Assembly: GCF_947179165.1 (NCBI RefSeq)
Contig: NC_077240.1
Coordinates: 73,379,501 to 73,443,500 of the forward strand
Reading direction: 5' to 3'
DNA from: Solanum dulcamara
Taxonomy: Eukaryota; Streptophyta; Magnoliopsida; Solanales; Solanaceae
Length of the DNA: 64,000 nt
Position 1 is the first letter of the stretch; the number at the start of each line of letters is the position of its first letter. Both the position numbers and the translations under genes were made by a program. Under the pieces are notes generated by a model. The model did no database searches, was not told where the DNA came from, and saw nothing but the letters and a program-made list of their open reading frames with translations. Below, in pieces: positions 21,961-34,831 of this stretch.

Positions 21961-24048
21961 TTTTCACACCCCGGGAGGGTACCCTAGACATGGTCAGCAC
22001 TCGAAGACCATTGTTGGCCCCAAGCGAACAACTCGGTCTGATCACTCACTCAACTACTCAATGGAATACTCAATATAACTCAAAGGAAGCACTTAGGTGG
22101 GCTATCAAATCAATACTCAAAGAAAGAATATTCTAAATAAACAATCTTATATACATAAAAATCTTATCTCATAAAATATACTTTTCAAAACAGACTCGAA
22201 GAGACATCAAATCCACTAAACTCAGCCTATGTCTAAGAAGCCTCTAACAACTGTCAAGAAGGTGCTGAGACAAACTCACGGCTACCTCAAAAGGAAATAC
22301 CCAGAAGCAATATATGAATAAATTTGATTCCTCCAGAAGCAAGGAGGTCTCACCACTATCAAGAAAGAAAAGATCTTCAACAGAGCGCCTGTCGATGATC
22401 TCTAACACCTTTATCTGCATTTGAAACTATGTAGGCCAAAAGGCATCAGTACATGGAATGTATGAGTATTTAAAATTGCGGTAAATGAACACAATCAACA
22501 ATACTAAACCTCATGCAACTCAACTAAATGGACTCACTCTGAAATGACTCAACTCAATAAAGCAAGAAGTAAAATAATACAATTCTATAAATGATATGCA
22601 ATAAGAGATGCAACTCAATATAAAAAATATAATACTTTATTGTTGGAAAGTTTATCTAATCGACAACCATCAGTTTTGAGCTAGTGATGATACAACCCTT
22701 AAAATTTATGTTGTCAAAGCTTTCCAATAACTTGCCAGGGTAAGGGATGCTCAAACTCATGGCATCTAAACTCAATCAAAGTCCATCATTTTGGGACATA
22801 GAGAGGCAAAACCTTTATCCTACGCTGGCTATGTAGTTTATGGGGTTTGTGTTGCCTCTACTCTTACACAAATTGATGCTCAATACTACTCCCAAAATAC
22901 TTTACTATGCTCATATACTGAATAAAATATTCAATTAACTCGTTTAGTCTCTTTTGGACTTAGCTCAAAACTCAACTCATCTTAACTCAAAGGATGCATT
23001 TAAATCATAATTTAACTCTTCAACTCATCCTCAATATAGATGTTTTATTGTAATAATGCTCAACTCTTTTGTACTCAAAATACTCATGCTCAAAATATTA
23101 AATGGAAACATCTCAAACCCAACTCATGCTCAAACTCTTTCTCAATCGAAGATGAAAATTGTCATTCTTTAAATTCAAAATAATGCATAATATGATTAAT
23201 GCAAACCATTCACAAATCATTCTTTAAAACTCCATCAATGCATAGAAAACAAATCAAAGCTCAATTAGGATTTATGTGAATAAAACACAAATTCATACTC
23301 TAGACAAAACTCAACTCAACAAAACTCATCAAGGAATAGTATAATATATGCAAAAACACAATAAAATTCATATACAAAACTCAATAGGAATTTTAAATAA
23401 TTCAAGAACTCAATTCATGGAACCTCAAAACTCAAATCAACTCGAATCATCGAAGATGTAGGGCATGTGGACAAACTCAATCCACATTATGGGTAGCCTT
23501 ACATACCTGAAAATTGAAGAGATGATGGAAACTAGAAGGAATGGATCGAAGACCTTGAACCCTAGCTTTCTTGCTTTTCTCAATTCTCTTCTCTCAAGAA
23601 AATATGAGTGTGAATGAGATGAAAACCATATTTGTAGGCTAAGGGACTGATTTTGGTCACCAAAATGTATAGGGTTTAGTTGGAAAAAGGTTGAAAAGAC
23701 CTGAATGCCCTTTATTAAAACTGAATTGGGCAATCTTTACAGATGGCCATTCTTAATACGGTCCATGGTGACGCCGTGGTCCTAGACTTGGATCATGCTA
23801 GAGGGGTTAAGATTCAAGGACCTTCTCACGATCTGTGAAGACCATTAGGGGTCGTGAACCTCGATCGTGGTTGCCTCTCGACTTAGGAGTTTTGGGAGTC
23901 AGCTCCATGAAAGGGATTACGGTCTGTGGTGCTCACCATGAGCCATGGAAACGCTACCAGCATCGAGGTTAGTCGCGTAGTCCTTTCTTGGTAGGATTTT
24001 TAGGTCGTTTTAGAGTTAAATCAGGCAAGGGACTTCAAGGGTGTTACA
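21961..24048 (-). mobile_element. E/D 5' LTR (left arm)
   Basis: On the minus strand it starts TGTAACACCCTTGAAGTCCC at 24048 and ends GGTACCCTCCCGGGGTGTGAAA near 21961, a length of 2088 bp. The right-arm copy is 2088 bp too once its nested insertion is removed. The PBS just beyond (about 21945-21957) is degraded to ATGATCTTAGATC. It is flanked by R1 sequence on the 24049 side. The position of the empty site for the right-arm solo LTR is GAATG at 23539-23543. The GAGTTGAG-rich centre lies around 22930-23120. Confidence 0.88.
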
Positions 24049-24190
24049 ATTTCAATGTCAATTCACATAATCAACAATGATCAAATAACAATTTCATCAA
24101 GTTCACAATCACATTAAGTCTATCATAGAATTTCATCAAGTTCACAGAAATTTTAAATCAAGAGGTTCACAGTTTCGATCACAATCATAA
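24049..24190 (-). mobile_element. R1 LTR, part upstream of E/D insertion (left arm)
   Basis: It matches 30056-30195 of the uninterrupted R1/B LTR (TTTCATCAAGTTCACA, TCAAGAGGTTCACA, CGATCACAAT). Together with 6706-7595 it shows that E/D inserted inside an R1 LTR, between TTGGAAAT and the GCAATAAAGGGGTAATG part. R1 homology stops near 24190. Confidence 0.7.
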
Positions 24191-26090
24191 AACACATAAA
24201 TGATCATTTTTATCGAACATTAAATTAAAAGAAACAACACATAAAGAGGTCAGCAATGATATATACTTAATGATGCTCAGTATTTTAGGTATATGATTAA
24301 CCTCAACATGATGAGATCGGTAGTAAGTTGTCATTCTTGTGACTGAATTATTATATGTACAGTAACACAATGTCATTGTCAAATTTGTATGTAATATAGA
24401 TAAATAGAACATATAGAGATAAACAAATTATCTTTTAAAATGTGAATAAAGATATCCAATAAGATGATACTCGAATTCTACGATCTTCTATTGTGTCATA
24501 TGAATAATTGTTAAATTGTGCAATACTTGTGTGACAAAATACTTTTTTTCTTAAAAATGGTTTGTCTTCTCGTTGGAAAAGAGACCCTTTATATAGACAA
24601 ACAATTTAGAGTTCTAAAATTATTTTTCAATCATAACAATTTTTCAACCACAAATTTTTCAAAAAAAGTAACTATTTCCAGACATATATGTTTCTAAAAC
24701 ATATCAGGTCTTCTTTCCATAAAAAAAACTCCCAATTTCAATAAATTTTACTTATCAATGCACAATAGGGACCATAAAATTAATTAACAAGACTCTCTAT
24801 TATAACATTAGTATATTTATTGATGAATTAATCTTATCATGATAGATAATAAATTATTCCACTAACTTCTCATGTTAAGATTCAGATACTAATCAAACAA
24901 ATTAAATTATCGATAATTTAATTTATTCATTTTTTTTAAACTTCCGCTTAACTTATTTCATGTGCTAGATATAAAATCCACATGCACGATGTACCATGAA
25001 AACTTATAAGCTTTTATAAGATGTATCATCAATTTATAGATCGACACATGGATTTTATTAACTAACTATTACTTCACCAATGTATATTATTATCATCGGA
25101 TTCCTCAAGTATATTGACCCACCAAAGAATGTCACATCTTAATAAATTAAAATAAAAAATATATACAAATCTAATTATAATTGTATCAAAATAAGAGAAT
25201 AAGTATATTTAATGAACTAGTGAATTATTTTATTTAGACGATTAAAGACTTGTCTCTACTTGATCTATACATACAAAATGCACTAGTACAAAAACTTAAA
25301 ATTATACTGCTCTTATAATCAAAAATAAATTATATTTAGTCTTGTGTTATAGTCATACAGATAATTGCCCAACTTATTTTTTAGATTGTATGCATAAATT
25401 TTATACTTATAAAAGTTAATAATATAATCTTTCTTGTATAAAATAAATTTTATACACTAAAAATCTGCTATAGAAGTAAATGACATACAAAAGAATACCT
25501 TATCTATTTAAATTTTTATTAAAATTAAAGAATTAATTAATTATAACAAATATTATCTCCATTGTCGGGCTAACATTGGACGTTGTTTCAATCATATATA
25601 AGTGACACTAGCTAGTACATAACAAACTCATAAGAGATCTAATCGCATTGAGATAAATTATTTGTGTACAAATCAATTCTCTTTATGATTATTGTGTTTA
25701 CCACAACGTTTGGTGAGAAAGTTTTATTAGAGATTATTTCACCTTATTCATGTTTCTTATAACTTATAAGACATGTATTTTTTACATTTTAAACCAACGT
25801 CATGTTGTCATAATCAACATCAAAAGCATTTAAAATTCATATTTTGTTCAAGATGAGATGTCTAGTTAATAACCCAAGTTAAAAGGCTAGCATATATAAA
25901 ATCACACAAGTACAAATATCGATCAATTTATGTATTAAAATTTTACTTAATGAGCATAAATAAAATTGACATATAACTTCAAACAATAACATGTTTATTG
26001 ATTTTTATTGTTCTCAATGAACATTATAGCCATCTATTTTTTTTTTGTGTTTCTTATCTTGAGCTTCGATACACTTGTGAAGACAACATT
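24191..26090 (-). other. AT-rich 3' flank of the left MBD copy
   Basis: Collinear with 39980-41815 in the right arm and otherwise not recognised. It contains a TATA-like element on the minus strand (TATATAAAG, near 24586-24595) followed by CTC/GAAGACAAACC-rich sequence, resembling a copia-type LTR promoter, but no ends or coding support that. ATTAAATTATCGATAATTTAAT (24900-24921) is a perfect palindrome-like element. The open frame at 24185-24412 is similar in both arms only because the DNA is duplicated. Confidence 0.5.
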
Positions 26091-26096
26091 CCATTC

Positions 26097-26489
26097 TTAT
26101 TTTTTGATCTCAGAAATTATGTAGCCATTGATAGAAGCTTTCCAAGTATCTTCATAACTATCTGTCTGAGTCCAGCACACGCTCTCCGGCGGATTTGCAG
26201 AATCAAAGTAAAAAGGAGTACTAACTTTCTTTGTTTTTGAGTTGCTCTTTCTCTTTTTGCTTTCGGGTATCTCAGATGGTGTAGAAACAGTACTACTACT
26301 CTCAGTGCTTTCCTTCTTGCTCTTGCCACCCATTTCTAGAAAATAAAGCACCTCATTCTTTGATCGAAATTTATTTTCAGAGATCGGTTCATAATAGTAT
26401 TTATCAATAATTTCGGCAGTGGAGCCAGAAGTGTGAAGTACCGCTTGGAACTTCCAGTTCTCCGGCAACCAACTCGGCCTCTCAGCCAT
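26097..26489 (-). pseudogene. MBD protein gene, decaying left copy
   Basis: 130 codons from ATG 26489 (MAERPSWLPENWKF) to a premature TAA at 26097-26099. The right copy has CAA (Gln) there. The MBD (residues about 7-60) reads LHTSGSTAEIIDKYYYEPIS then ENKFRSKNEVLYFLEMGG. The consensus TSGATAG and SGNKF glycines of the right copy are Glu here, and the Arg before TSG is His. A Lys/Ser-rich linker and FYFDSANPPESVCW follow. Beyond the stop the old frame continues to 26036 with an 18-bp in-frame difference from the right copy. Many of the ~20 differences change amino acids, so this copy looks relaxed from selection. Confidence 0.82.
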
Positions 26490-27370
26490 CAAATGAAGTT
26501 ACTAGTGGGGAAATTCTTGAAAGAATCTATTGAGTATTTTTTGTTTACCTGATTTACTTGAAAGGTCCTATTTATTGTCAAGTATAATCTGAATTAAAAT
26601 AAATCTAGTCAATGCTTTATTTTCATTCCATATACAATCTACTTAATTTATCTTTATTGTTTAAAAAATACAATGAATCTGGTCACTTTGAATTAAACTT
26701 TATACTAAATTCGTCTTATTTTATACTTTTTCTTTCTTTTCTCCTAAAATCATAGATTGTATTTTTAAAAAAAAATCTAAATTAGTGAAATCTGGTCAAT
26801 GCAATTTATTTTCTTTCCATTATTAAGTAAATATATATTCTACTTAGTTTAGTGTTATTGCTTAGAAAATTTAATTAATCTAGTCACATTGAATTAAATT
26901 TCTTCATGAATTCATTTTATTTTATAATTTTTTTCTTCTTCTAGAATCATTTTTCAAGAAAATTAAAAACAACCTAAAGGGGTTTTCAGAGTTCACATAC
27001 CTGATTATTAAAAATGAAATTATTTTCTTTCTATTATTAAGTAAATCAGGCAATAGATGTCCAACTTATTTTATTCCTTATTATTTAGGAAATATAATTA
27101 TTATGGTCATTTTGACTAGCTTTCTTACTAAACTCATTGTCTTATATTTTAATTTTTACTTGTCCAAGAATAGTATTAAAAAATGTAATCGTAAAAAAAC
27201 TTAGAGAGATCAAATGATCAAAACACCAAATGATTGGAAAGAATTTATTTTCTTTTCATTATTAAGTAAATTGGGTTATAATCATTATATATTATTAATA
27301 AACTTCATTTATGTAAGACTCCGAAAGTTGGAAAGTAAAGAAAAAGACAAATTTCAAAATATTTGCAGTA
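26490..27370 (-). promoter_or_regulatory. MBD upstream region, left copy (TATA lost)
   Basis: Collinear with 36386-37270 (direct) and the reverse complement of 38640-39534. The TATA position (26569-26576) reads CAATAAATA on the minus strand, whereas the other two copies have CTATAAATA about 80 bp upstream of ATG. The rest is AT-rich with recurrent TTATTAAGTAAAT motifs (26822, 27034, 27270). It probably no longer drives a normal start. Confidence 0.55.
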
Positions 27371-28900
27371 TTTTGACACTTTACGAGGTCCCTCACGAAC
27401 AGTATTAGGCTCCACAATCAATAGAAGGCTTCCATAGAACGGAACTAGAAAAGTGGAAAAACGAGAAAGGTTCCACACAAGGGTTCATGAGTCGTGGAAA
27501 GTTTCACGGACTGTGTAATGATCCGTGAACTCCACTCCAAAAGGAAACTGAAGAAGTTGGCCCTCATGGGGCATTGTACGATCCGTATAAGAAGCTTCAG
27601 GACTCTTGGGAAGGGTCTACAACTCGTGATGCTTAAGACGACCCGTAAGGGCACCCGTAGAAGTCAAATCTTCAGGAAACTAATAATTTTTCAGGTATAC
27701 TAGTTCCTTCACGGACCGTGGGGGATTACATGGTCCATGGGATTTCCGTATAAGGGGTCGTCCAGTTATATTTTTAAGGGTATTTTGAACTTTTCTCCTC
27801 TCTTTTATAATTAAGATTGGACATTTTTGGTATGAATTCCTATACCAATAACTACCCAAAACCCTTCATTAACTTCTCATTCTCTCAAATATTCTCCAAA
27901 TCAAAATGTTCTTTCTAAAAAAAATTCTCTAAAGCATCTTCTTCAAAATAAGTAGGGTTCAAGCTTCAAGTCAAGTAAAATCTCTATTGGATTAGGGCTT
28001 TGATAGATAAGGTATGAGGGAATTCGCAATGGATTTCATTCATCTATTGGGTCCCAAAAGAATTCAATTCAATTTCACCCACTTCTAAAGAGTTTCAAGT
28101 CAAGTCTTCATCGGTCTTTCCTATATTGATTCAATTGATATTATTTCATTCGATTAGGCATTAATTCACATTACTACATGATTTGAAATTGATTTCACAT
28201 AGACCCATGCTTTATGTCAATGATTTTCATTATAATTTATGAATTTATGATCGAACTTATGAAGGATTTATGAATGATTTATGAAAGATTATGAATTATG
28301 TTTCAAGTATGATTTCAAGTATGAATGAATGAATTGTGATAGGTTTTCCTCACAATATGAAGGAATAATGATTTAGATCCTTAAAAAGGTAAGTCTCTAT
28401 ATGAGGAAAGTTAAGAAATCATGATTTACAGAGCTATTCTTATGATATATTTTATGAATGTGGATTGGTACATGTTTGCCTTTTCTAATATTAATGATTC
28501 TTATTCTGTTGGGATTAACTTAGCACCGAGATAAATTTGTGGTAGATACTTGGTAAGGGAGTCTCTAGTAGCAACCCCTAGTTCCAAACTATGTGCCCTA
28601 GTAGAACATGATTATGATTATGATACGGAGTCTACCTTGGCAAGTAGCCTCTCTGTTCTACCTTGGCAAGTAGCCTCTCTCTTCTTGATGTACGAATTAT
28701 AGGTGTTACTATCCTAGGGAGTCTCTAGTAGCAACCCCTAGTTTCAATGATTTTCATTATAATTTATGAATTTATGATCGAATTCCATGTTATATTCACA
28801 TGGTCATAAGTTTTGGTTAAGGTTAATATCCGACAAAATGTCTACATTTCTCTTATAAGATTCTAAAAAGATGTTTTTGTGATGTATTGACCTTGTTATA
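27371..28900 (+). repeat. A-type LTR segment next to left MBD promoter
   Basis: It begins after CTTTACGAGGTCC with CACGGACTGTGTAATGATCCG words and runs through the A landmarks (TAAGGGGTCGTCCAGTTAT 27752; GGGATTAACTTAGCAC 28510). The inverted repeat to the right arm stops near 27518, and the direct repeat with 36386-38500 stops near 28613. At 28697-28782 the sequence is a patchwork copied from nearby bases (see findings). It ends at GACCTTGTTATAG against R1. Confidence 0.75.
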
Positions 28901-28901
28901 G

Positions 28902-31900
28902 GTGTTACTATCCTAATTCGGGTGTATGAAACTTATCCATTCTCATCGAATAAGTCAGCCTAAACCCAACATTTACGGAAAAATAATACGGAAGCAATCT
29001 AAATAAGGCACAATTTATATAAAAAAGGAAGTCTTAATCAACTACAATAACCCCCAAATATTGGTTAACACGTGTACAAGTCTCTAATACAAAGAAAATG
29101 AAAATAAGTACAACTCTCAATGACTTTGTCTCTTAAATAGAACAAAGCATAATAAAAAGGGACAAGAGAGATCGCCAACATCAAACAACTACCTCTCAAG
29201 TCTCCTCAAAAGCCCCCAAATAACAAGCAGAAACTGAATCACTATCCAGGCTCGAAACCTACATAAGTATAGCTAGCAAGGACTGAGTACAAAACAACAA
29301 GGTACTCAACAAGACAACTAACAAAACAAAGTAATTCTAATTGACATTAGAACTCCTATCAATCCAACCAAACCTCCTCCATTACAACATCCATAGAAAT
29401 AAACTCAATTTATACTACACAGTTCATAGAACACATAGATCATAAATAGCTTATCAACATCACCGAATAAGTCACAGTATTATCAAGTATATCAATAAAA
29501 AAACACAAAGGGCATATACACAACTTTACGATGACAAATAAGATGTAATACAATACAATGTGATGTCACGTAAAGTGATGCATGTTTGTCCTAATGATAT
29601 ACATCCGCTAAATATCAGTCCGAAAGCCATGGAGGACGAAAAAGATCCATGTATCCACCTAAACCATTTTCCATTGACATAATTATCAATCGCCAAAATC
29701 ATTTTCCATCAGCATCGCCAGAACCTTTTCCCACCGGCATAAGTATCAATCACCAGAATCAGTTTCCATTGGCATAAGTATCAATCGCCAGAAACATTTT
29801 CTATTGGCATCAGTATCAATCGTTCTCATCATAGTGTTCCAGAACCAATGTAAATAAGCATGTTCATAACAATAATAAAAAAATGATAGTGTTCACAGTC
29901 ATAGTGCAATTCATATCGATGCAATTCACCTCACGCTATCAACAATATATCAACATATACATTTACATCATTCACATCATTATAAGTCATTAAGTCTCTA
30001 TTTCATTACCCCTTTATTGCATTTAACATCAATCGGTGTGAAAGTATTTCCAAGTTAATTCTCTTAATCAACAACAAGTAAATGACAATTTCATCACGTT
30101 CACAACTACATTAAGGCTATTATATCATTTCATCAAGTTCACATCAAGTTCAAGTCAAGAGGTTCACATTTCCGATCACAATAATAACACACATAGTTTT
30201 TTATTAACCCTGATCTTTCATTAAGCATAATTCACGTGATTATTATCCCAAACCCTGGTTCCATTACTCCATAATGCACTTATGAAAGCAAGTTCAAGTA
30301 ATCTACAAGATTTATAGAATTTTAGAAGTTTACTTGCCCTAGTCAATAACCGATCAATCAAGCATTTAAGCCTTTCCCTTCTGAATAGCCTCTAACTCAC
30401 CACAATCTAATCAAATAATTATTCACAATTAAAAATTGAATCTAGCGACACCAAAAATGTAAAATTCGGGTAAAAGGGTCAAAATGGCTCAAATCTGATT
30501 CCAAAACATGGTTTAAATCCAAAAATTTTTGAATGAAAATAATCCTCAAAGAATTTGGAAATCATTAGTGAAAACCTTTTCAAAAATGGAGTTCAAAACA
30601 GCCCATTATCACCATATTAAGAAACTTGAAGTTCTTGAAGAAATTCTCAAATTTTGGGGTCAAAAATTGTTAATTCGAAGTGAAAATCATGATACAAATG
30701 ATCGATAATATAGATTTTAGGTTAAGAACACTTACCCAATGAAATCACCACAAAAAATCACTTGAAATCACCTTTTCCCGAGCTCCCAAAGTCAAAAATG
30801 GTGAAAATAAGGTTAAAACGGGGATATAGGAATCACTTTGGTAATTCCAGAATTGAGTCCGTAAAAAGGTTCTAAACACTACCCCAAACTTGTGTTCCAA
30901 AATAGAACACAATTCAACGCTAGGAACAACCCCAAAAAAATATGCAATAAATTCACAATTTAATCACCTTCAAAGCTACGAGACAACAACTAAAACAAGG
31001 AATTTACCTTTGGTGAATCCTCCCCAACACTTTTTGATAACCAACCCACATAGACACGATAATTACGGACTCACAATACTCGAAATCACCTAAATCAAAC
31101 TTGTATATTTCCCAAATTCGTGTTTTTAAAAAGCTCAAATGATCTAAGTTCGTCTTTGGTCCTTAATTAAAAGTCCAGGACTTTTCTCTTCACAAACGGG
31201 GCCCAAGAACCCCGCGAATGTGAAGGCCCAGCTGAGGGAACCTTTGCGAACGCGGACAAGGGCACACGAAAGCGAAGGGCAAGGATGTAATGGTCCCCGA
31301 TCATAGCTTCTGGTTTGCAAACACAAAGGCCTGGCACTCATTACTTCACGAACGCGGCCATGAGGGCCTACGAATGTGAAGGTAAAAAATGGCTTGCACC
31401 AACAAAGTTCAGCAACAACATTTTGGCTAATTTCCATATCTTCGATGGTGTGTTCGAGATTCATATGCTACACCCCACCAAATGCAATGTTTAGAACTCA
31501 ATGTCGCATTTAAAATTTCCATACGTAGTCATTTTAATGAACAGTATGTCTTACAGTAAGTGTCATTTCAAATTAAATTCCACAATGAGCCTCAGAATTA
31601 GATCGGAAGCCTCGAAAAGTGAATGAAACATCATTCAAGACCAAACATGACATTCAAGAACAAACCGCACTGACACAATTTTCATCCGAGTGTGTTTTTC
31701 AAGAATATTGTCCAAAGTCAACCTTAGGCCAAATTTCCCAAACTCACACCAATTACCAAGATACCAGCCTAATTTTGTCATTCCAGAGCTGATGAAATTG
31801 TCAGAATTCAATTCTAATTTTATGAACGAAGTCAACTTTTCAAGTTTTAGAAGATCCAAAATAGAGAAATGGGCCTAAATCCCTAACGAACAACCAGGCC

Positions 31901-32012
31901 ACCAAACAGTCAGTGCCTACAATTCATAAATGACATGGGGTTGCTATAGGGATGCTCTAAATGACGAAATCAAGGTATTAAGGAAAAAATGACCTGGAGG
32001 GTCATTATAATA
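28902..32012 (-). mobile_element. R1/B LTR, fullest copy (3' LTR of element B)
   Basis: On the minus strand it starts TATTATAATGACCCTCCAGG at 32012, about 80 bp after the integrase tail of B, and ends ...AATTAGGATAGTAACAC near 28902. It is therefore about 3.1 kb, with its TG start decayed to TA. It contains the tandem array 29665-29835 and a CG-word-rich block at 31195-31400 (CGAACGCG, GCGAACGCGG), as in the C LTR. The start resembles element C's LTR while the end differs, so B and C are related families or the LTR is recombinant. Open frames at 30890 and 31144 are not credible genes. Confidence 0.6.
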
Positions 32013-32093
32013 TCCACTACTAAAATGGATTTTTGTCCACGAAAGTAAGTGTGAGGAAGTAAGTGAAGGCTCTAATAAGTGGGGAAACTCTTC

Positions 32094-33260
32094 CTACATT
32101 ACCTGATCGATCTCCTTGGTAGCCTCCTTGACTGGATAGTTCCTCCGATGGACCTTAATAATAGGAATGACTCTCGATTGTAGTTGTCTAACATCTCTTG
32201 GTAGAATGACCATCAGCTCGTCTACAAAGGTCAAACAATTATCCATCTCAACTGAATAAAACAAAAGAATATGAGACTTATCTAGAACATACCAGCACAT
32301 CATCGAAACATTAAAAAGTGGGTAGATAGCTGATAGTGTTGGAGGTAGGGCTAACTCATAGACAGCCTCTCTGATTGTACTCAAAATCTCAAACGGCCCT
32401 ATATACCTTGAGCTTGCCCCATCTCCCAAATCTCATCACGTCCTTCATTGGAGATACTTGAAGAAATATGCAGACACCAACTGCAAACCTCAATAATCGA
32501 TGCATGTGATTCGCATAACTCTAAGTTGTCTTATGCTTATCCCGAATTACCTTCACCTGATCCAAGTCTGTACCATACAGCTTAGGCTCCATACACTTAA
32601 ACCAACCAACCGAAGACAATGCCTACCATATTAGGCCTCGAATAGGGCCATCTGAATGCTAGTGTGGTAGCTGACCTAGTGTTGTACGTAAACTCATCCA
32701 AAGGCAAGAATTTGTCCCATTGACCTCCAAAATCCATATCACAAGCCCGCAATATGTCCTCAAGGAACTGAATAGTTTTCTCTGATTGGCCATTAGTTTG
32801 TGGGTGAAATATTGTGCCAAGGTGAACACGGTTGACCAACTTCTCTTAAAAAGACCTCCAAAAGCTGGAAGTGAACTGTGAACCATGGTCTGTAATGATA
32901 GATACAATATACGTTATGGAGACAAACCACCTCCTGAATATAGATACTATCCAACCAGGAAGTATGAACGGGAAGGAAGTGTGCTGACTTGGTCAATCGA
33001 TCCATGATAACCAAAATGTTATCGACACCTCTAGAAGTCCAAGGCAAACCCACAATGAAGTTCATGGTGATACACTCCAACTACTATTTTGGAATGGGTG
33101 ATCTATGAAACTTACCACCCAGCCTCATGTGCCCAGCCTTCACATACTACCAAAACAAATAATGAGACACATAGTCTGAGATATCTATCCTCATACCGCT
33201 CCACCGGTTATGCTACTTCAGATCACAATACATTTTTGTTGTGCCCAGATGGATGGAATA
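32094..33260 (-). pseudogene. Element B integrase
   Basis: Minus strand. The zinc-binding region (33260-33120) reads SIHLGTTKMYCDL, RWSGMRIDISDYV, with the CxxC cysteines lost. The core (33080-32597) has TMNFIVGLPWTSRGVDNILV and MDRLTKSAHFLPVHTS, then HPQTNGQSEKTIQFLEDIL. The first Asp is Asn, but the Glu in SEKTIQ is kept. The C-terminal region (32429-32094) reads SRYIGPFEIL, LPPTLSAIYPLFNVSMM and LPRDVRQLQSRVIPIIKV. Stops and shifts separate the parts. It is Tekay/Del-like, as is element C. Confidence 0.85.
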
Positions 33261-33885
33261 TCTGAAATCATGGGCCTCACTAAGAATCAGCCTAATCAAA
33301 CCACAAACACTCAGAACACACAATCGACAACCTAATTTCGAAAGCTCATCTAAAATCTAAAGTAGCCTAAGTAGCATCATCACCCAACACACTATCTCTA
33401 AGTTCCACCAAAGATTCAACATCAAATCAACGTCTAAGGATTTGATCTAGGAAAGATGACTGAACCCCCACATGGTCTAATACCCATCTGGAATCTTAGA
33501 TATTAAGTCGAATCATTTTGTTAGCTAAGGACTGGATATCTAAATCTAATGGTTGCTCTAAAATAGAAAGAAAGGCTAACTTACCACTTTCAGCTCAAGG
33601 CCTCTTCTACTATATTTGCCTTGCCTATATGGTAGAGAATACAGAGATCAGAGTACTTCAGGAGCTCAATCCAATAACGCTACCTTGAATTAAAGTCCCT
33701 TTGACACATAATGCACTCAAGGCTTTTGTGATCAGTGTAGATCTCAAAATGGACTCCATATGGATAGTGCCTCCAGATCTAAAACATTAAAACTACCACT
33801 TCCAACTCCAAGTCATGGGTGGGGTAGTTGCACTCATGTAGCTTAAGATGCCTCAACGCATAAACTATGACCCAACCTTGCTGTA
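33261..33885 (-). pseudogene. Element B RNase H and tether
   Basis: Broken minus-strand frames show DHKSLECIMCQRDFNSR (33745-33690), LLKYSDLCILYHIGKANIV (33665-33610) and a Leu-rich tether up to 33300. An upstream [24 protein letters not shown] block (33880-33820) is the RNase H start. There are many stops. It sits between RT and integrase in the normal order. Confidence 0.7.
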
Positions 33886-34825
33886 TCAATACATAACCCA
33901 AACCAATATCAGATGCATCATAATATATCTTGAATCCCTTGGCCTTAATGGAAGAGTAGAAATAGGAGCGGTGGTGAGTAACTCCTTGAGCCTCTGAAAG
34001 CTTATCTCACATTCCTCCAACCATACAAAAGGAATATATTGGTGAGTCAATAGGGCTGAAATAGTAGAAAAGCCCCAAATAAAGCGTCTATAGTAACTCG
34101 CTAACCCGATGAAGTGATGAACCTCAATAACAGAAGTGGGCCTGTTCCAATAACGAATAACCTCAATCATCGCCAGATCAATCATAATACCCTCCTTGGA
34201 CACCACGTGCCCTAGGAATGCTATAGATTAAGGCCAAAACTCGCACTTTGAGAACTTTAAATAAAGTTGTTGGTCTCTCAAAGTCTAGAGCACTATCCAC
34301 AAATATTGCGCATGCTCTCTCCATCTCCACGAGTATAATAATATTTCATCAATGAAGTAAAATGACTAAAAAATCAAAGTATGACATAAACACTCGAGTC
34401 ATCAAGTCCATGAAGGCGGCAAGGATATTAGTCAACCCAAAATATATCACAAGGAACGCATAGTGTCCGTAACGAGTCCTAAATGTGGTCTTAGGGATGT
34501 TCACTACCCTAATCCTTAGCTAATGGTAGCTGGATCTCAAATCAGTCTTAGAAAACACCGAAGCACCCTGAACTTAATCAAATAAGTCATTAATGTGAGG
34601 CATGGGGTAACGGTTCTTCACTATCACCTTCTTCAGCTGCATGTAGTCAATGCACACCTCATAATCCTATCCTTATTTTTCACAAAATGAACAACAGAAC
34701 CCCATGGCGATACAATCAGATGGATGAAACCCTTACCTAAAAGGTCCTCAAGCTGAATACTGAGCTCCTCGAGCTTTGCAGATGCTATTTGATAAGTTGG
34801 AGTGGAAATAGGACGGGTGTTCATT
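33886..34825 (-). pseudogene. Element B reverse transcriptase
   Basis: The minus strand holds the RT in pieces. The N-terminal LEELSIQLEDLLGKGFI and SPWGSVVHFVKNKD lie at 34780-34680. A frame-broken palm (34620-34330) carries HQRSY...-type remains. The connection domain VSKEGIMIDLAMIEVIRYWN then HHFIGLASYYRRFIWGFSTI is open at 34206-33960. Homology to gypsy stops near 34825, where pararetroviral sequence begins, so gag, protease and 5' LTR of B are missing. Confidence 0.82.
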
Positions 34826-34831
34826 TGGTTA

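Larger units (their letters stand above)
4262..27518 (+). repeat. Left arm of giant inverted repeat
   Basis: Reverse-complement counterpart of 38501-60410. Collinear landmarks (left/right): MBD start codon 26489/39535, E LTR start 24048/41941, E LTR end 21961/46500, C 3' LTR end 20976/47487, C 5' LTR outer end 9077/57387, E/D RT cut 7596/58885, A/R1 boundary about 6705/59990, outer edge about 4262/60410. Without arm-specific insertions the left arm is about 18.6 kb. The MBD coding part shows roughly 20 differences in 390 bases by eye (about 95% identity); other parts look similar but were not measured. Confidence 0.9.

Noticed and set aside
24185..24412. Open frame similar in both arms (also 41538-41795)
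   Set aside because: Similarity follows from the inverted duplication. It has no family signature, its ends differ between arms, and it overlaps R1 LTR sequence.
24191..26090. Copia-type LTR around the TATATAAAG elements (also 39976-41814)
   Set aside because: No TG/CA ends with target duplication, PBS or copia coding sequence could be identified.
27445..27703. Overlapping frames on both strands, repeated at 37313-37549
   Set aside because: In the A LTR segment; both strands are open by chance.
31144..31464. 106-codon minus-strand frame, relatively GC-rich
   Set aside because: Sits in the CG-word block of the B LTR, has no domain, and is broken in related LTR copies.
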